DNA from: Coffea arabica
Lineage: Eukaryota; Streptophyta; Magnoliopsida; Gentianales; Rubiaceae
NCBI RefSeq assembly: GCF_036785885.1
Contig: NC_092323.1
Location: 10,362,501-10,426,500, forward strand
Length of the DNA stretch: 64,000 bases
Direction: 5' to 3'
Numbering within the stretch: the first letter of the stretch is position 1; each line of letters starts with the position of its first letter. The notes under the pieces are model-generated. The model did no database searches and had not been told where the DNA came from. It saw only the letters and a program-made list of their open reading frames with translations. This document shows, piece after piece, positions 11,231-23,077 of this stretch. Both the position numbers and the translations under genes were made by a program.

Positions 11231-14200
11231 GCTATTGCATCAGAATCTGCCGTTGCAAGTTCAAAGCTGTTAACAGGTAGCCTGCGATCCTTTCTCTGTT
11301 CTATTTTTCATTTCCTTATGAAATCTGATTGCTAGACATATGATGTTTCATGCGTTCCTTGTCATTATACGTCCCAAAGCTGACTCTTTTGCTCACTTGG
11401 ATGTTGTGGGAGTCGATTTAGCAGTCCAGATTTTTCTGTCATAACAGTTTTTCTTTTTCTTGGCTGTCGAATGAGAATCTAGTTCAAGGTCCTGTTTTTG
11501 ATTGTTGAGTAAAATACCATGAAGTGCTGTACTTTTGGTTACCGAAGTTTCCCTTGGATGAGGCAAGGAAAGTTTCCAGTCTTTTGGTATTGCTAAGTTG
11601 GTTTTTTCGTGGACATGAAGCCTGGATATTTTGTTATGTTTCTTCAGCCAAATTCTGGACAAAACTTGCGTCTTCCTGTAGCTTATTTTGGTTTGGATTT
11701 CATTTGAAACATTGGGTTCGATTGTGCTTTGAGAGTCATGACATGTAGGCACTCATTCCAATCTGTTTTCACGTTGTCCAGCTTGGTATGACTGAACTTG
11801 TTGGGTTTAGATCATTACATTTGAAGGAGCTTTAAATTGTTTTTGTTGGCTTTGATACTGCCCGTACCATGCTTTATCATTTAACATTGTCCTGAGGAAA
11901 ATCTGGAACTCTTGTTTGACATGAGGAAAGTGGCCTTTCATACTCCTGTTTGCTGTCTTCTTCCCCGTGGCAGCCCCAAGTGTTAAATCATCTCTTCATA
12001 TGAACATTCTGCCCAGAATTTTGCATCAGTGTGCCTTTTGCTGTTTGAATTTCCTTCCCATATCTTGTTTGTAAGGATGTCAAACTCATGTCTTGTTGGT
12101 TTGGTTCAAAGTTTGGATGTTAGATCAAAGGAACTTTGGTTATGATACATGCTTGAATCTGAAATTTGGTCTTGGAAGTAGGAGCTAGGAAAGTTATGGC
12201 AGTTTCATTCTTCAAATGTTTTGCCCATTTTTTTTCTTTTTTGAACTTCGCATGGGATTTTTTCTAAGTTTTCTCTTTGTTTGGATGGAGGTTATGGTGT
12301 AGTTTGCTGATTAGTTTAAGGTTGTGAATTTGGAGTTGAAATCTGTTCTTGAAAAACAAGCTGTGTGTTTGAGTGTGGTTTTGGTTGATGAAGCATGACA
12401 GAAATTTTTGCAGAAAAATGTTTCCTACGTGGGTTGCATGCTCTTGCATGAAAAATGTCCAAGCAAATTGCCTTCTAACCCCCCAAGTCTCCCCTTGTTC
12501 CATTATGACCCAACCAATTGAATGTTTTCTCAATTTGGTCCTTGGTAGTTTTTAATTTTACAACTTCATTGCTTGTTTGCTTCAATTAACTACTATGCTT
12601 TGTTTAAATTGCACCTCATGCATGAATTTAAGAGCTTTATGACCATGTGAGCCCGTGTTTGCATGTTTTCTTTAATTTTTCCAAATAAATTGGTGCCTTG
12701 ACCATTTCTTTTATGTTGGAGGATAAATAAGTGACTTTACCCCACTAGAGCTCCATTTCAAGGAAGGTATAACTTCTTTTATCTTTTTTGTCTCTCCTAT
12801 GTGAACCAACGTGCTACGTGAGAAATACATGTCTACTTTGCTTTCCTAGTCTTTTCTTTAATTTCTTTTAGTTATGTCATTTACTTTTGCCTTTTATTTA
12901 CGTTATTCATTATGGGGTATGTGTACACCTCTTGGCTTGTGATAGTTAGGGATTTAATTATTTTATTCCTTTTCCCCCTTTTAGATTGTAGTAGGGTCTC
13001 CCTAATGTAATAGATAGGGCTTGGAGGAGCATTCAATGAAGACCTATCGAAGTCATGTGCCTAGCTAGCAAATGTAATAGTTAGGGCTTTAATCGTCTTA
13101 TGTGTCTTGCATGCTTAGTTGCTACGTGTTAATTTGCTTTGTTAGGGCCTTGCATCTAGTCGAGCATGCTAAATGTTATGTGCTATGTGTTTATAAGTGT
13201 TTGGCATGTCTACTCGCTTTCCATAGCCTGAATGAATGTGATGGATGAATGTACGTTTTCACTAGTCCAACGCTAGTCGGAATTCATAGAATGAGCTAGT
13301 CCAACGCTAGACCCTTAGGGATTTCTCCTCGTTAGTACATGTTTGCATGTTCATTACATATCATGCATTTTTTTTAGTTTTATCATTTTGCATGCCCCTC
13401 GAACCCTTTTCCCTTCATTTTAGGATTTTTGCATTTCATGCTAGTTATAGGGTTTATTTGCTTGAGAGTCCCCTTAAATATGGGATATAGACGAGTGTGG
13501 CTTTTTTCAAGCCTTAGCACGCTTGTATTCCCTCTATCAAAGGGAAAATTAAGTCACAAAGTTAGGACTCCCCGTTCCCATCTTGATGCATTCCTATAGG
13601 ATTCATGCATTTTTCATTCACGATCACATTTACTTTATATTCTCTCTCTTTTTCTACATTCTCACTTCACACTACTTTTACACGTTTTCATTCAACTACT
13701 TACACTTTATATAATATCACTCGCACACATGCACTTTATGTTATTTTCACATTATCATTCTTTACTCACCTTACCTTGTAAATACATTTGCACACCTCCA
13801 CTTACATCCTATTATTTTTATCACTTTTCTCACTTCACACAAACTCACATTTTCACATGACATGCACTCCATTCATTTTTACGTCATTTAGGATTACGTG
13901 TGACCTCTCCAAAGGCTCATTAGTGGGCTTCGCAATTAATGTGATTGGCACCACTCAACCTTTGAAGAGAAATTTCCCCCGTGTCCCCCTAGGTTTGGGT
14001 TTTTGCATTCATATAGTCATATCCAACATGCGATACATACCTTGGGTAGAAAAATTAGGAAATGTAGGGCTAAATCACGCAACTAGCCTTGGCTAGGTCG
14101 AAGGGGTGCCTTGGATTTTTATCCTTGCCTTCCCCTTCGTCAAGTGTGACCCCCGAACCTTTTTCTTTGATTTGCGTAGACTAGGAGTCGTTTAAAAAAG

Positions 14201-14416
14201 GGTTTTCTACATTTTCCTTTGAAAAAATCATTTTTTTGGGTGACTTGGTACACCCTAACTCTATACCAAGTGGCGACTCCATTTTTGATACAAAAAACCC
14301 TTTTTGAACTTTATATGGCCAAACCGTCGCATTATTAAGTCCCATGGCCTTTATTTTCATTTTGCACACGTTCACACATACTCACACACCACACCATCAA
14401 AAAGTGGGGCGCGACA

Positions 14417-14421
14417 ACAAG
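14417..14421. repeat. Target-site duplication of the solo LTR, right copy
   Basis: ACAAG immediately after the terminal GCGACA. The remaining Copia LTR (14422-14442) follows. Confidence 0.93.
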
Positions 14422-15430
14422 AATACTAATATTCTCCTAACATTGGAAATGCATAAAAGGTGCACTGCCAGTAAGAGCAGCAATCTACAGCAAGACAAGA
14501 CTGGGAGACCTAGTGTACAGAACCTGTGGGGAGGGTCAGGAAATAGTGGAACATTTACTGTTAAGCTGCTCATACACGCTGGAGATATGGAAGGATGCCC
14601 AATACAATGGGATGGTGCTAAAGACCAACAAGGAGATTTCAAACGATGGTGGATCAGAATCTCAGAGGCAAGGAAAAGACCAGGGGAGATGGAACATATT
14701 GGACTAACTGCGAACATTTTGTGGCAAGTGTGGAAAGAAAGAAATAAGAAGGAATTTGAAAACAAAAACAACTGCTTACCAGCAAGGACAATTGACAAGG
14801 CTCACAAAGAATGGCTAGAGCAAGAGGAAATTGAGAATGCTAAAGCCAGATTGAGCACAAGAGAAACAACTTCCAATCATGAAGAACAACATCAGGGTCA
14901 GGAAGAGGAGGGTACCATAATACTGGACGTGGCTACAAAGCACAAACAAGCCTCACTTGGGATTGGAGTCACAACTAGGATGCATCCAAACACTAGGATT
15001 GCGGAATGGGCGCTCAAAGAGAGAAGCATGAGAAATAAAGTCTTAAATGAAGCGGTGGCCATCAAGTTCGTTTTGTGTAAAGCTCTAGAACAACAGTGGA
15101 GTAGGATTAAGATCCACTCCTAGAACAAGGAACTCTTGAGACAGTTAAAGTACCAGAGTCCCTCAGATAGTAGCATAACTACTTTGATTGATGACATTTC
15201 TAACATGCAGAAGTTGTTTCGCATGTGCTTTTTTTGCTTGGTTAGTGAAGGAACTATAGAAAGTAGTAAAAGATTAAGCTCCTATGCCTTAGGCATTCTT
15301 TTGGATGAGGAATGGAATTTTCCTCAATGCTATTGAGCACTCGATATACAGCTCTTCGAGCCTTTGCTCGCACATGTAAATTCCCGTTATAATAAATGAA
15401 ATTATCCTAACGTTTCGACCAAAAAAAAAA

Positions 15431-15444
15431 TCTCTCTCCCTCCA
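15431..15444. repeat. Target-site duplication of the LINE, right copy
   Basis: The same 14 bases directly follow the LINE poly(A) run. Confidence 0.88.
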
Positions 15445-17235
15445 TCTTTTCTTCCTTTGGTTCCTAATAGATTTCTCCCATGTCCATGACTCCATTTCTC
15501 TTCTGCTCTTTCCTCTCTTTCTTTTCCCCTATACTTCGATGGTGACCCCTTCATTTTCTCCTCTCTTTCTCATTGGTAATCCCTCTCTCTCCCATCCCGC
15601 CTCTCTCCCCCTTTATTTCATTTTTTTCTTTCCACAACAGGCTGCCGGCACTCGGGCTCCTCTTTCTTTAACTGACCCAACTTGGATTTTTTTATGGGTT
15701 GAGTGTATTATTTCGATGAATTAATCTCAAATCTGTATATTTCTAATTCCATTGAGTTTGGGAGAAAAAATTTTTCGTTCCATCACATTCTTTGCATTCT
15801 AATAAGAGATTTGGTGACAAAGGGTTGCTGGATAGTGTTTTAGTAAGAGATATGGTGGTGGGATGAGCACAAAGGAGTTAGACATAGAAGAAAAAGAGGA
15901 TGAATCGATTGAAAAGGGAAAAAAGAACAAAATATAGGTAAAAAATGATATTAAATTATAATACTTATTCCTTACAAATATTTGCCAGACACTAGTTATT
16001 TGAATAAAACCCTCATGAAAAACCCATACTAATTTTTTAGAAATGATTCCACTTAGAATTCTGATTCCTTAGGTTGCACCAAACGCCTCTTTGTGTTGTT
16101 TGCTTCATTTTGTTGTTTTACTTGTTATCTTTAACAATGTGAAAATAATTTGCCTAGCAGTGCAAGGGTAATCTTGTTAAATCGGATCGACTAGATCCAA
16201 GGACGGACATGATTGGAAGTGAAACAAGATTAATCGACATCTTTAGACAATACACCGGATTTTCCCAGCTCTGACATTTTCCGTGAGGGGATATTTGGAA
16301 TTGATGGTCCTCCAGGGATGCAAAATCTTAATCGGACACTCTTGCATAATACAAGTGAATGTCTGGTAAACGGATATGGGGATCAAGAATTAATGATACC
16401 TATCTCTATTGCTTGGTAGACTATATTAGGAATCATTTAATTTGGAAAGAAAGTGTTACAGTGTATCATTCCTCATTTATATCTTGGCTTCTAAAATGAT
16501 TATAATAATAAATGCTCGTATTTGTTGTAGAGTTTATGATCTCATCTCCAGATGTGGAATAGAACTAAACATATATTGGGGGTTTACGGGTTTTGCGTTT
16601 TATCTACATAATTAATATTTTCAAGTATCAGTCCCTTATTATTCAGAATATTTCATTCAAAAGTGTATGTTTATAAATAAATATAATAAATAATATATTT
16701 CTACTTGTTATTTGATTAATTACAATCAAATTTTTAGAACCATTTTTAGGAATAAGAGTGGTAAAAGTTGACGTATCATTATTCTCCATCTATTCGCTTA
16801 GATTTCAAAAATTGGCACAGTGAAGTTTATTTCAGAATTAAAAAGTCATCTAATGGAACATATATGTAGAGATGACACCTGTTCCACTAGTGACTTTCCT
16901 GATTCCCGTCTCGATTCCAAAACCCAAACCAAACGGCAGAATTATTGGAAAATCAATTCCAAGTAAATACTACACCCTTTTTTTTTTTGTTATTTCCTTT
17001 TTCTATGTCAACTGTAGTAATGAAGATGTGAAAAGGCCAAAAGTGGAAGGAACAGACACCTAATACACTGTCGTTTTGGTCGGCCTCAACCTGAAAGGCT
17101 GAAACCGATAATAATTCAGAAACTCTCTCTCTCTGATTGTCTCCTCAATCTTTTCCGCATGCATAAATCCAGAACCGAGTAATCATATAAGAAGAAACTG
17201 AGGGTTCAATACGTCGTCGTTGTGAGTTGCAAAAA
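15445..17235. other. Gene-free spacer and VPS11 promoter region
   Basis: CT-rich sequence (15445-15640) is followed by AT-rich DNA with no recognisable ORF. A CT microsatellite at about 17123-17135 lies some 100 bp upstream of the VPS11 start, probably in its 5' UTR. Confidence 0.55.
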
Positions 17236-20200
17236 ATGTATCAGTGGAGGAAATTCGAGTTCTTCGAGGGAAAATATGGGGAAAGAATCACAATCCCGGA
17301 GGAGATCAGTGGCAAAATTGAATGTTGTTCCAGCGGCCGAGGAAAAGTTGTACTGGGATGCGACGACGGCACCGTTTCGTTGCTGGATAGAGGGCTCAAG
17401 TTCAATTCTCAATTCCGAGCTCATTCTTCTTCGGTCCTCTTCCTTCAACAACTCAAGGTAGTGTGGCTTCACATTTGATCAATTTTCTGTCAGATTTCGG
17501 AGCATTAGTATACTAGCAGTAAGTCTTAGCTTAATTATCATTTCGTTGGCAAACTGATTGTTCCGTTTGCTGGCTGCATGATCAGCAAAGGAATTATTTG
17601 GTGACTGTTGGAGAAGATGAGCAATTGTCCCCGCAATTTTCAGCAGTGTGTATGAAGATTTTTGATCTGGATAAGGTTCAACAGCAGCATGAGGAGGAGG
17701 GTCCCAGCACCTTCAGTCCCGATTGTGTTCAGATTTTGCGAATTTTTACTAACCAGTTTCCTGAATCTAAGGTATACTAGGATCGTGAATGTTGCTTTTT
17801 AGCAATTTATTGCATCCATTTTTAATAGGTTAATTTGGTTAAGAGACCCTGCTTAGATAGTCCTAATTAACGAATGAAAGGACAAATTTTTGGCCTATAT
17901 ACTTAACGGGTACAGAATTTACCGCTAAATGTAGTAGAAAAATGTAGATACTGATGTCCTGTAAAGCTGTGCTCTCTTTATAGATTGAGTATTCGAGCTT
18001 GCCCCTTTTGACAACTTTTGTGTTTTAATGTATATGATGTTGGTTTTGGTTTGTCAAAAGGAGTATAATTAGAAGAACTATTATTGATGTGTGCAGATTA
18101 CGTCCTTCTTAGTATTGGAGGAAGCTCCACCTATATTGCTTGTTGCTATTGGGTTGGATAATGGTTGTATCTATTGCATTCAAGGGGACATTGCTCGTGA
18201 GCGTATCAAACGCTTCAAACTTCAAGCAGATGCTTCCATTACGGGCCTAGGGTTCCGAGTGGATGGTCAGGTTCTTCAGCTATTTGCAGTTACTCCAAGT
18301 TCAGTACATTTGTTTAACTTGCATACTCAACCTCCTACTGGTCAAATGCTCGATAATATTGGATCCGATGTCCCTAGTGTTGCTATGAGTGATCGCTCGG
18401 AGCTGATCATTGGACGACCAGAGGCAGTGTATTTTTATGAAGTTGATGGTCGGGGACCTTGTTGGGCTTTTGAGGGAGAGAAAAAATTTCTTGGATGGTT
18501 TCGTGGATATCTTTTGTGTGTTATTGCTGACCAAAGTACTGGAAAGTATTCTTTCAATGTTTATGATCTGAAAAATAAGTTGGTTGCACACAGTGTTGTA
18601 GTCAAAGAAGTTTCTCACATGCTTTGTGAATGGGGTAATATAATACTCATTATGGCTGACAAATCAGCCCTATGTATTGGTGAGAAGGACATGGAAAGTA
18701 AACTAGATATGCTTTTTAAGAAGAGTCTTTATACAGTAGCCATCAATATTGTACAGACCCAACAAGCTGATGTTGCTGCAACTGCTGAGGTGCTGAGGAA
18801 ATATGGGGATCATTTATACTGTAAACAAGAATATGATCAGGCTATGCATCAGTACATAGACACAATTGGTTATCTCGAACCCTCGTATGTTATACAGAAG
18901 TTTTTAGATGCACAAAGAATTCACAACCTTACCAATTACTTGGAGAAATTACATGAGAAAGGACTTGCATCAAAAGATCACACCACTCTGCTCTTAAACT
19001 GTTACACCAAACTGAAAGATGTCGAGAAGTTGAATCTGTTCATCAAAAGTGATGATGGTGGTGGGGAAACTAAATTTGATGTAGAGACTGCTATAAAAGT
19101 GTGCCGAGCTGCAGGTTATCATGAGCATGCGATGTATGTTGCGAAAAGGGCTGGGAAGCATGAATTGTACTTGAAGATTCTGCTTGAAGACTTGGGGAGG
19201 TATAGTGAAGCATTGCAATACGTCAATAGTCTTGAACCAAGTCAAGCTGGTGTAACAGTTAAAGAATATGGTAAAATTCTGATTGAGCACAAGCCTGCTG
19301 AGACAATTGATATACTTATGAGGCTATGTACAGAAGAAGAACCAGCCAAAAGGGGCACCTCAAGTAGCACATATGTGTCGATGTTGCCATCTCCTGTTGA
19401 TTTTATTAATATCTTTGTTCATCATCCCCAGTCACTTATGGAGTTTCTTGAAAGATATACTAGTAAAATGAAGGACTCACCTGCTCAAGGAGAAATTCAT
19501 AACACGCTCTTGGAATTGTATTTATCCCATGACCTGGACTTCCCATTCATCTCGCTGACAAATACTGGTGAAAATGGTGCTGTGATTTCTAAAGGACATT
19601 CCAATGGGAGAACATTTATTAATCGACCAGATGTAAGTGAGGGAAAAGATCGTCGGGAAAGATTTCAAAAGGGTCTAAACTTGCTTAAGGGTGCATGGCC
19701 ACCAGAACAAGATCAACCATTGTATGATGTTGGTCTGGCCATAATTTTGTGTGAAATGAATGCTTTTAAGAATGGGCTTTTGTTTCTTTACGAGAAGATG
19801 AAACTGTATAAAGAGGTGATTGCCTGTTACATGCAAGCACAAGACCATGAGGGTTTAATAGCATGCTGCAAAAGACTTGGGGATTTGGGGAAAGGTGGTG
19901 ATCCTTCTCTTTGGGCAGATGTACTGAAATATTTTGGTGAACTTGGGGAAGACTGCTCCAAAGAAGTAAAAGAAGTGTTGACTTACATTGAGAGGGATGA
20001 CATTCTGCCACCTATTGTTGTTCTTCAGACCCTTTCTAGGAATCCATGCCTCACTCTCTCTGTCATCAAGGATTATATAGCTCGCAAGCTGGACCATGAG
20101 TCAAAGCTCATTGAAGAAGATCGAAGAGCCATTGAGAAGTACCAGGTCTGTGTTCTTTATAAAGTATATACATTAGACAGCTTCTTTTTGTCACCAAAAT

Positions 20201-21990
20201 CCTTTTGAGTGTGTGCCAATGGTTCTGAATCACCTTTGAGTAGGATAGATCGCTTTATGACTTCTAAGGGCTTGGACATGCAGCAAATTTGGTCTCTCTC
20301 TCTCTCTGAATTTGCAGATGGGTTAATGTTTTTAGATATCTAAACCAAACGTTAAGTTGTAGCATTCTGTAAGTTCTGGAAAGACTCATTTGTTGGATTG
20401 TGAGAACACGCTTTTGTGCAAACGTTTGAACTTTTACTTATGTAGTGTGTTTTATTTGATTTTAGATAAGGTAAATGAGTTGAGGTCATAAATATAACAA
20501 TCATTTACTGCTTTTATAAAAATCTTAGTCTTAGTAAAGTGTGTGGCCTTGGGAATACGAGCAGGAGGGTGCTGGGACAAGGGAGGGGAAACATGGGAAA
20601 TGTGGTGCCAATTTTGTTGAGGTTTGCAGTTGGGGATTGTGGGGTTCAGCAAAGCAGATCCAAAGATGAAAAGAAACTGAAAGGAAAAAGGCCCAAGGCT
20701 CTGGTTCTGTTTGGGTAACACAGGGTTTGGTGCTTATGCTCAAGCATTATAGTGTGCACTGACTCTAGAATGGAGAATTTGCTGAGGTTAAAGTGGATAC
20801 CAGAAGAGTTGTCTATGCCAAACATTTAAATTATCTTCTAAACGCTTCTTGGTGATTATGTGACATAATCTTGGGCTGCCCATGTCAACCAATTTCAGTT
20901 TGTTAGCCTTGACGTTTTGCAGTTAGTTAACTTGGGGTCTTTTCATTTTTTTGTTTTGTTTTTTTGGAAAAAAAAGGGGGTGGGGGGGGGGTTGGTGTTC
21001 ATATACAAGGTTTTCTTTTTGGAAGTACTAGGTTTTGCATTTTATGGACTCCTTTTGTAGTCTAGAAAAACAGTGCACAATTGTGTACCTCTCTTGCCAC
21101 TTTTCCAATTTTTGGTCATGCATTAAATTTTGTTAATCACCCAAGTCCCAACCTATGATGGAAGAGGAAGAAAGGAGGTTCATGGGTAGGTGTTTTTGTG
21201 CTAAAATATATACACACAAGGAAGTCAGATATTACTTTCCTGACATTCAGTTTGCCTGTGTATGCCTTACAAGCAGAGAAAGTAATTAGTATGCCGCATG
21301 TGCAGTCTGCTTCATTGTTACTGTTCATGGAAATAGTTTTCTTGTTTATGCAAGTCTAATTGTTTTCTTTTGAGCTGGAAATAGTTTCTTCATTCCTTAG
21401 GATGGGTTGCAAGCATATCCAGTCTGCTCCATCATTACTATTTACAGAAGTAGCTTTCTTTTTATGTAATTCTAACCGTTCTCTTTTAAGCTAAAATAGT
21501 GTTCTTCATTCCTTAGGGTGGGTTGCAAGCACCATGTGCCTTGTACCTTATTACGACATGCTCTTGCACCATAAAATTCTTTTCTGCTGGGTTATTAATG
21601 CAATTGAAATTTTATGACATCTCTCTTATTCTGCAGGAAGAAACATCAGCAATGAGAAGAGAAATTCAGGATCTCAGGACAAATGCAAGAATATTTCAGC
21701 TTAGCAAGTGTACTGCATGCACTTTTACACTTGATCTTCCTGCTGTGCATTTCATGTGTATGCATTCATTTCACCAGCGCTGCCTTGGTGACAATGAGAG
21801 AGAATGCCCTGAGTGTGCTCCAGAGTACAGATCTGTCTTGGAAACCAAGAGAAGCCTTGAGCAAAATTCCAATAACCAAGATCAGTTCTTCCAGCATGTT
21901 AGAAATTCGAAAGATGGGTTCTCTGTGATTGCTGAATACTTTGGGAAGGGGATTATTAGCAAAACTAGTACCAGACAGGCCGGTGCTTAG
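17236..21990 (+). CDS. VPS11: Vacuolar protein sorting protein 11 (HOPS/CORVET core subunit)
   Basis: VPS11 is a class C-VPS core subunit of the HOPS and CORVET tethering complexes, which promote endosome and vacuole membrane fusion. Four exons join in frame: 17236-17457, 17586-17771, 18097-20145 and 21637-21990, giving 936 residues, close to the roughly 930 of Arabidopsis VPS11. The protein starts MYQWRKFEFFEGKYGE. The N-terminal third is a beta-propeller, the middle is an alpha-solenoid with a clathrin-type repeat, and the C-terminus is a RING-type finger with C844, C847, C860, H862, H865, C868, C876 and C879. The last exon supplies a short coiled segment (EETSAMRREIQDLRTNARIF) and the RING. 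Reading through intron 3 would add 20 residues and a stop at 20208, losing the RING. No damage was seen. The PILS gene is convergent downstream. Confidence 0.97.
21301..21534. repeat. Diverged 117-bp tandem duplication in VPS11 intron 3
   Basis: Copies at about 21301-21417 and 21418-21534 share agtctgc, aagtctaat/aattctaac, cattccttagg and gggttgcaagca in the same order, with many substitutions. It is older than the RRP44 intronic duplication. Confidence 0.75.
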
Positions 21991-23077
21991 ATGAAATGCG
22001 TTACTTTCAACCCAACTTCCATCTTATGTGTGCAAATCTTTGTTTCTCTTTATGGAAGTTCAACAGGAGAATGTAGCAATTAATAATGAGTATAGCCAAG
22101 TCTTGATTCATTGCTATAGTCATCAACAAAAGTATATGTCGCGAGAATGTGCGTCTAGAAGAACATCAAAACATATGCGGTCTTGCTGAATTTTGCCGTC
22201 TCTATCGAACTTCAAACCAAGTTTGCGAGTGTGTTATGTATGTTTCAAGTTCCACGTAATCCCCAAATCTCTTCATTTCAATTTGAATTTAAGCTACATG
22301 GTGTATTGTGCCTTTCTCCAACTTTGGGTTGTTCTAATGGCAGGTTTTTGTCTCTGACTTTTGGGTTGTTCAAACGGCAGGTTTTTGTGATACTTCATGT
22401 AATCATGGTTTATATTGAAATTCTTGATGGTTCAACGATTTTGTAAAAGATTCACAAAATATTGACTGAGAAGTATTTCTAACTGGGGCTCCATGCCCAG
22501 ATGAGCTATTATTATAAGCTGTGCAGATGTTTTTTAATCTTGGACCAAATCTTTACTTCTGGAGAATTGGTGAGCAAGAAGGCTTCAAGTCGACCTTTTC
22601 GTAGGCTATTGGAACGCAGATTCAGATCCCATCAATTTGGGGTTCAACGGTGGAGTCTTAAAATCTTCCAACATTGAACATTCTTTTCTTTTTTCTTTTT
22701 TCGTTCCTTTTTAAACATCTGGAGAAGGGAGCTAGACAAGAAGCAAGTGTAAATTTCAATGCATGAAATTGAAAACCAAATACAAATGCTTGTCCGTTGC
22801 TAAAAGAGCATGGCGACTCTCATGATGAACTTAATGGACCATTATTTACATTGAAAAAAAATCGAAACAAAAAATCCAATAATCAGAATTGTAATACAGA
22901 AATCCATATTATGAAAAAAAAAATCCATATTGTAATCCAACCAATCTCGTATGCTTCGTTTAGACTGCTACGGATTCCATATTGCCTTTTCATCATCATC
23001 TTTTGGGCATCCCCCTTCACCCCATACTTGCAAAGGGCAATATCACAACAACATTGCCATGAGCAGCAGCAACATTT
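21991..23077. other. Convergent spacer between VPS11 and the PILS gene
   Basis: It holds the 3' UTRs of both genes. The segment gttgttctaatggcaggtttttgt is echoed about 40 bp later by a near copy (ttgttcaaacggcaggtttttgt). No gene was seen. Confidence 0.5.

Larger units (their letters stand above)
9978..14416 (+). mobile_element. 4.4-kb solo LTR, Tat/Ogre-like Ty3/Gypsy
   Basis: A segment starting TGTAGACACC and ending GGGGCGCGACA (TG...CA) is flanked by a perfect 5-bp duplication ACAAG (9973-9977 and 14417-14421), and it splits the Copia 5' LTR. It has no credible ORF and no internal polymerase. I see no second copy of its own ends, so it is a solo LTR or a terminal-repeat-only derivative. 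The very long LTR, the end GCGCGACA and the subterminal GTGGCGACTCC near 14270 resemble Tat/Ogre-type elements as I recall them. Inside are a TATA-like site (10477) and about 750 bp of purine-rich sequence. Orientation is inferred from these signals. Confidence 0.8.
6147..14442 (-). mobile_element. Copia LTR retrotransposon lacking gag, nested in the LINE
   Basis: A short-LTR Ty1/Copia element on the minus strand. The 3' LTR is 6147-6293. The 5' LTR is 9852-9977 plus 14422-14442, split by a later insertion. Read on the minus strand the LTR starts TGTTAGGAG and ends TTGACA, about 147 bp. The primer-binding site is TGGTATCAGAGC (minus strand, 9840-9851), the usual initiator-tRNA-Met site. A polypurine tract AAGGGGGAG abuts the 3' LTR at 6294-6302. 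The two LTRs differ by one base (aacagg versus aacaag), so the insertion is young. The coding part has protease, integrase, reverse transcriptase and RNase H, but gag with its zinc knuckle is missing and pol is frameshifted. The target duplication is imperfect: ATTTG at 6142-6146, with the right copy apparently short by 2 bp. Confidence 0.93.
5447..15430 (+). mobile_element. 5'-truncated L1-type LINE, interrupted by later insertions
   Basis: The LINE occupies 5447-6146 and 14443-15430, about 1.7 kb of its own sequence. It is flanked by an identical 14-bp target duplication (TCTCTCTCCCTCCA at 5433-5446 and 15431-15444) and ends in a poly(A) run at about 15421-15430. The 5' end is truncated inside the reverse-transcriptase C-terminus. 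The first recognisable peptide is HWLSWRKMLIKRNEGGLGF, then the zinc-binding RVT region, then an RNase H-like domain. Damage includes a frameshift near 5562, an in-frame TAG at about 5678 where the family has Trp, and a TAG at 15121 within the RNase H domain. The left and right halves join in frame across the Copia insertion, in the order KIKLFIWKCIKGALPVRAA. It is a dead copy on the + strand. Confidence 0.92.

Noticed and set aside
14397-14798. Minus-strand ORF of 133 codons
   Set aside because: It is antisense to LINE sequence whose + strand frame encodes the recognisable zinc-binding RVT region.
5200-16110. Sequence around the LINE target site as halves of one older MITE (ggaatcag near 5235; accaaacgcctc near 16078)
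   Set aside because: Only short loosely matching pieces could be paired by eye; too weak to define an element.
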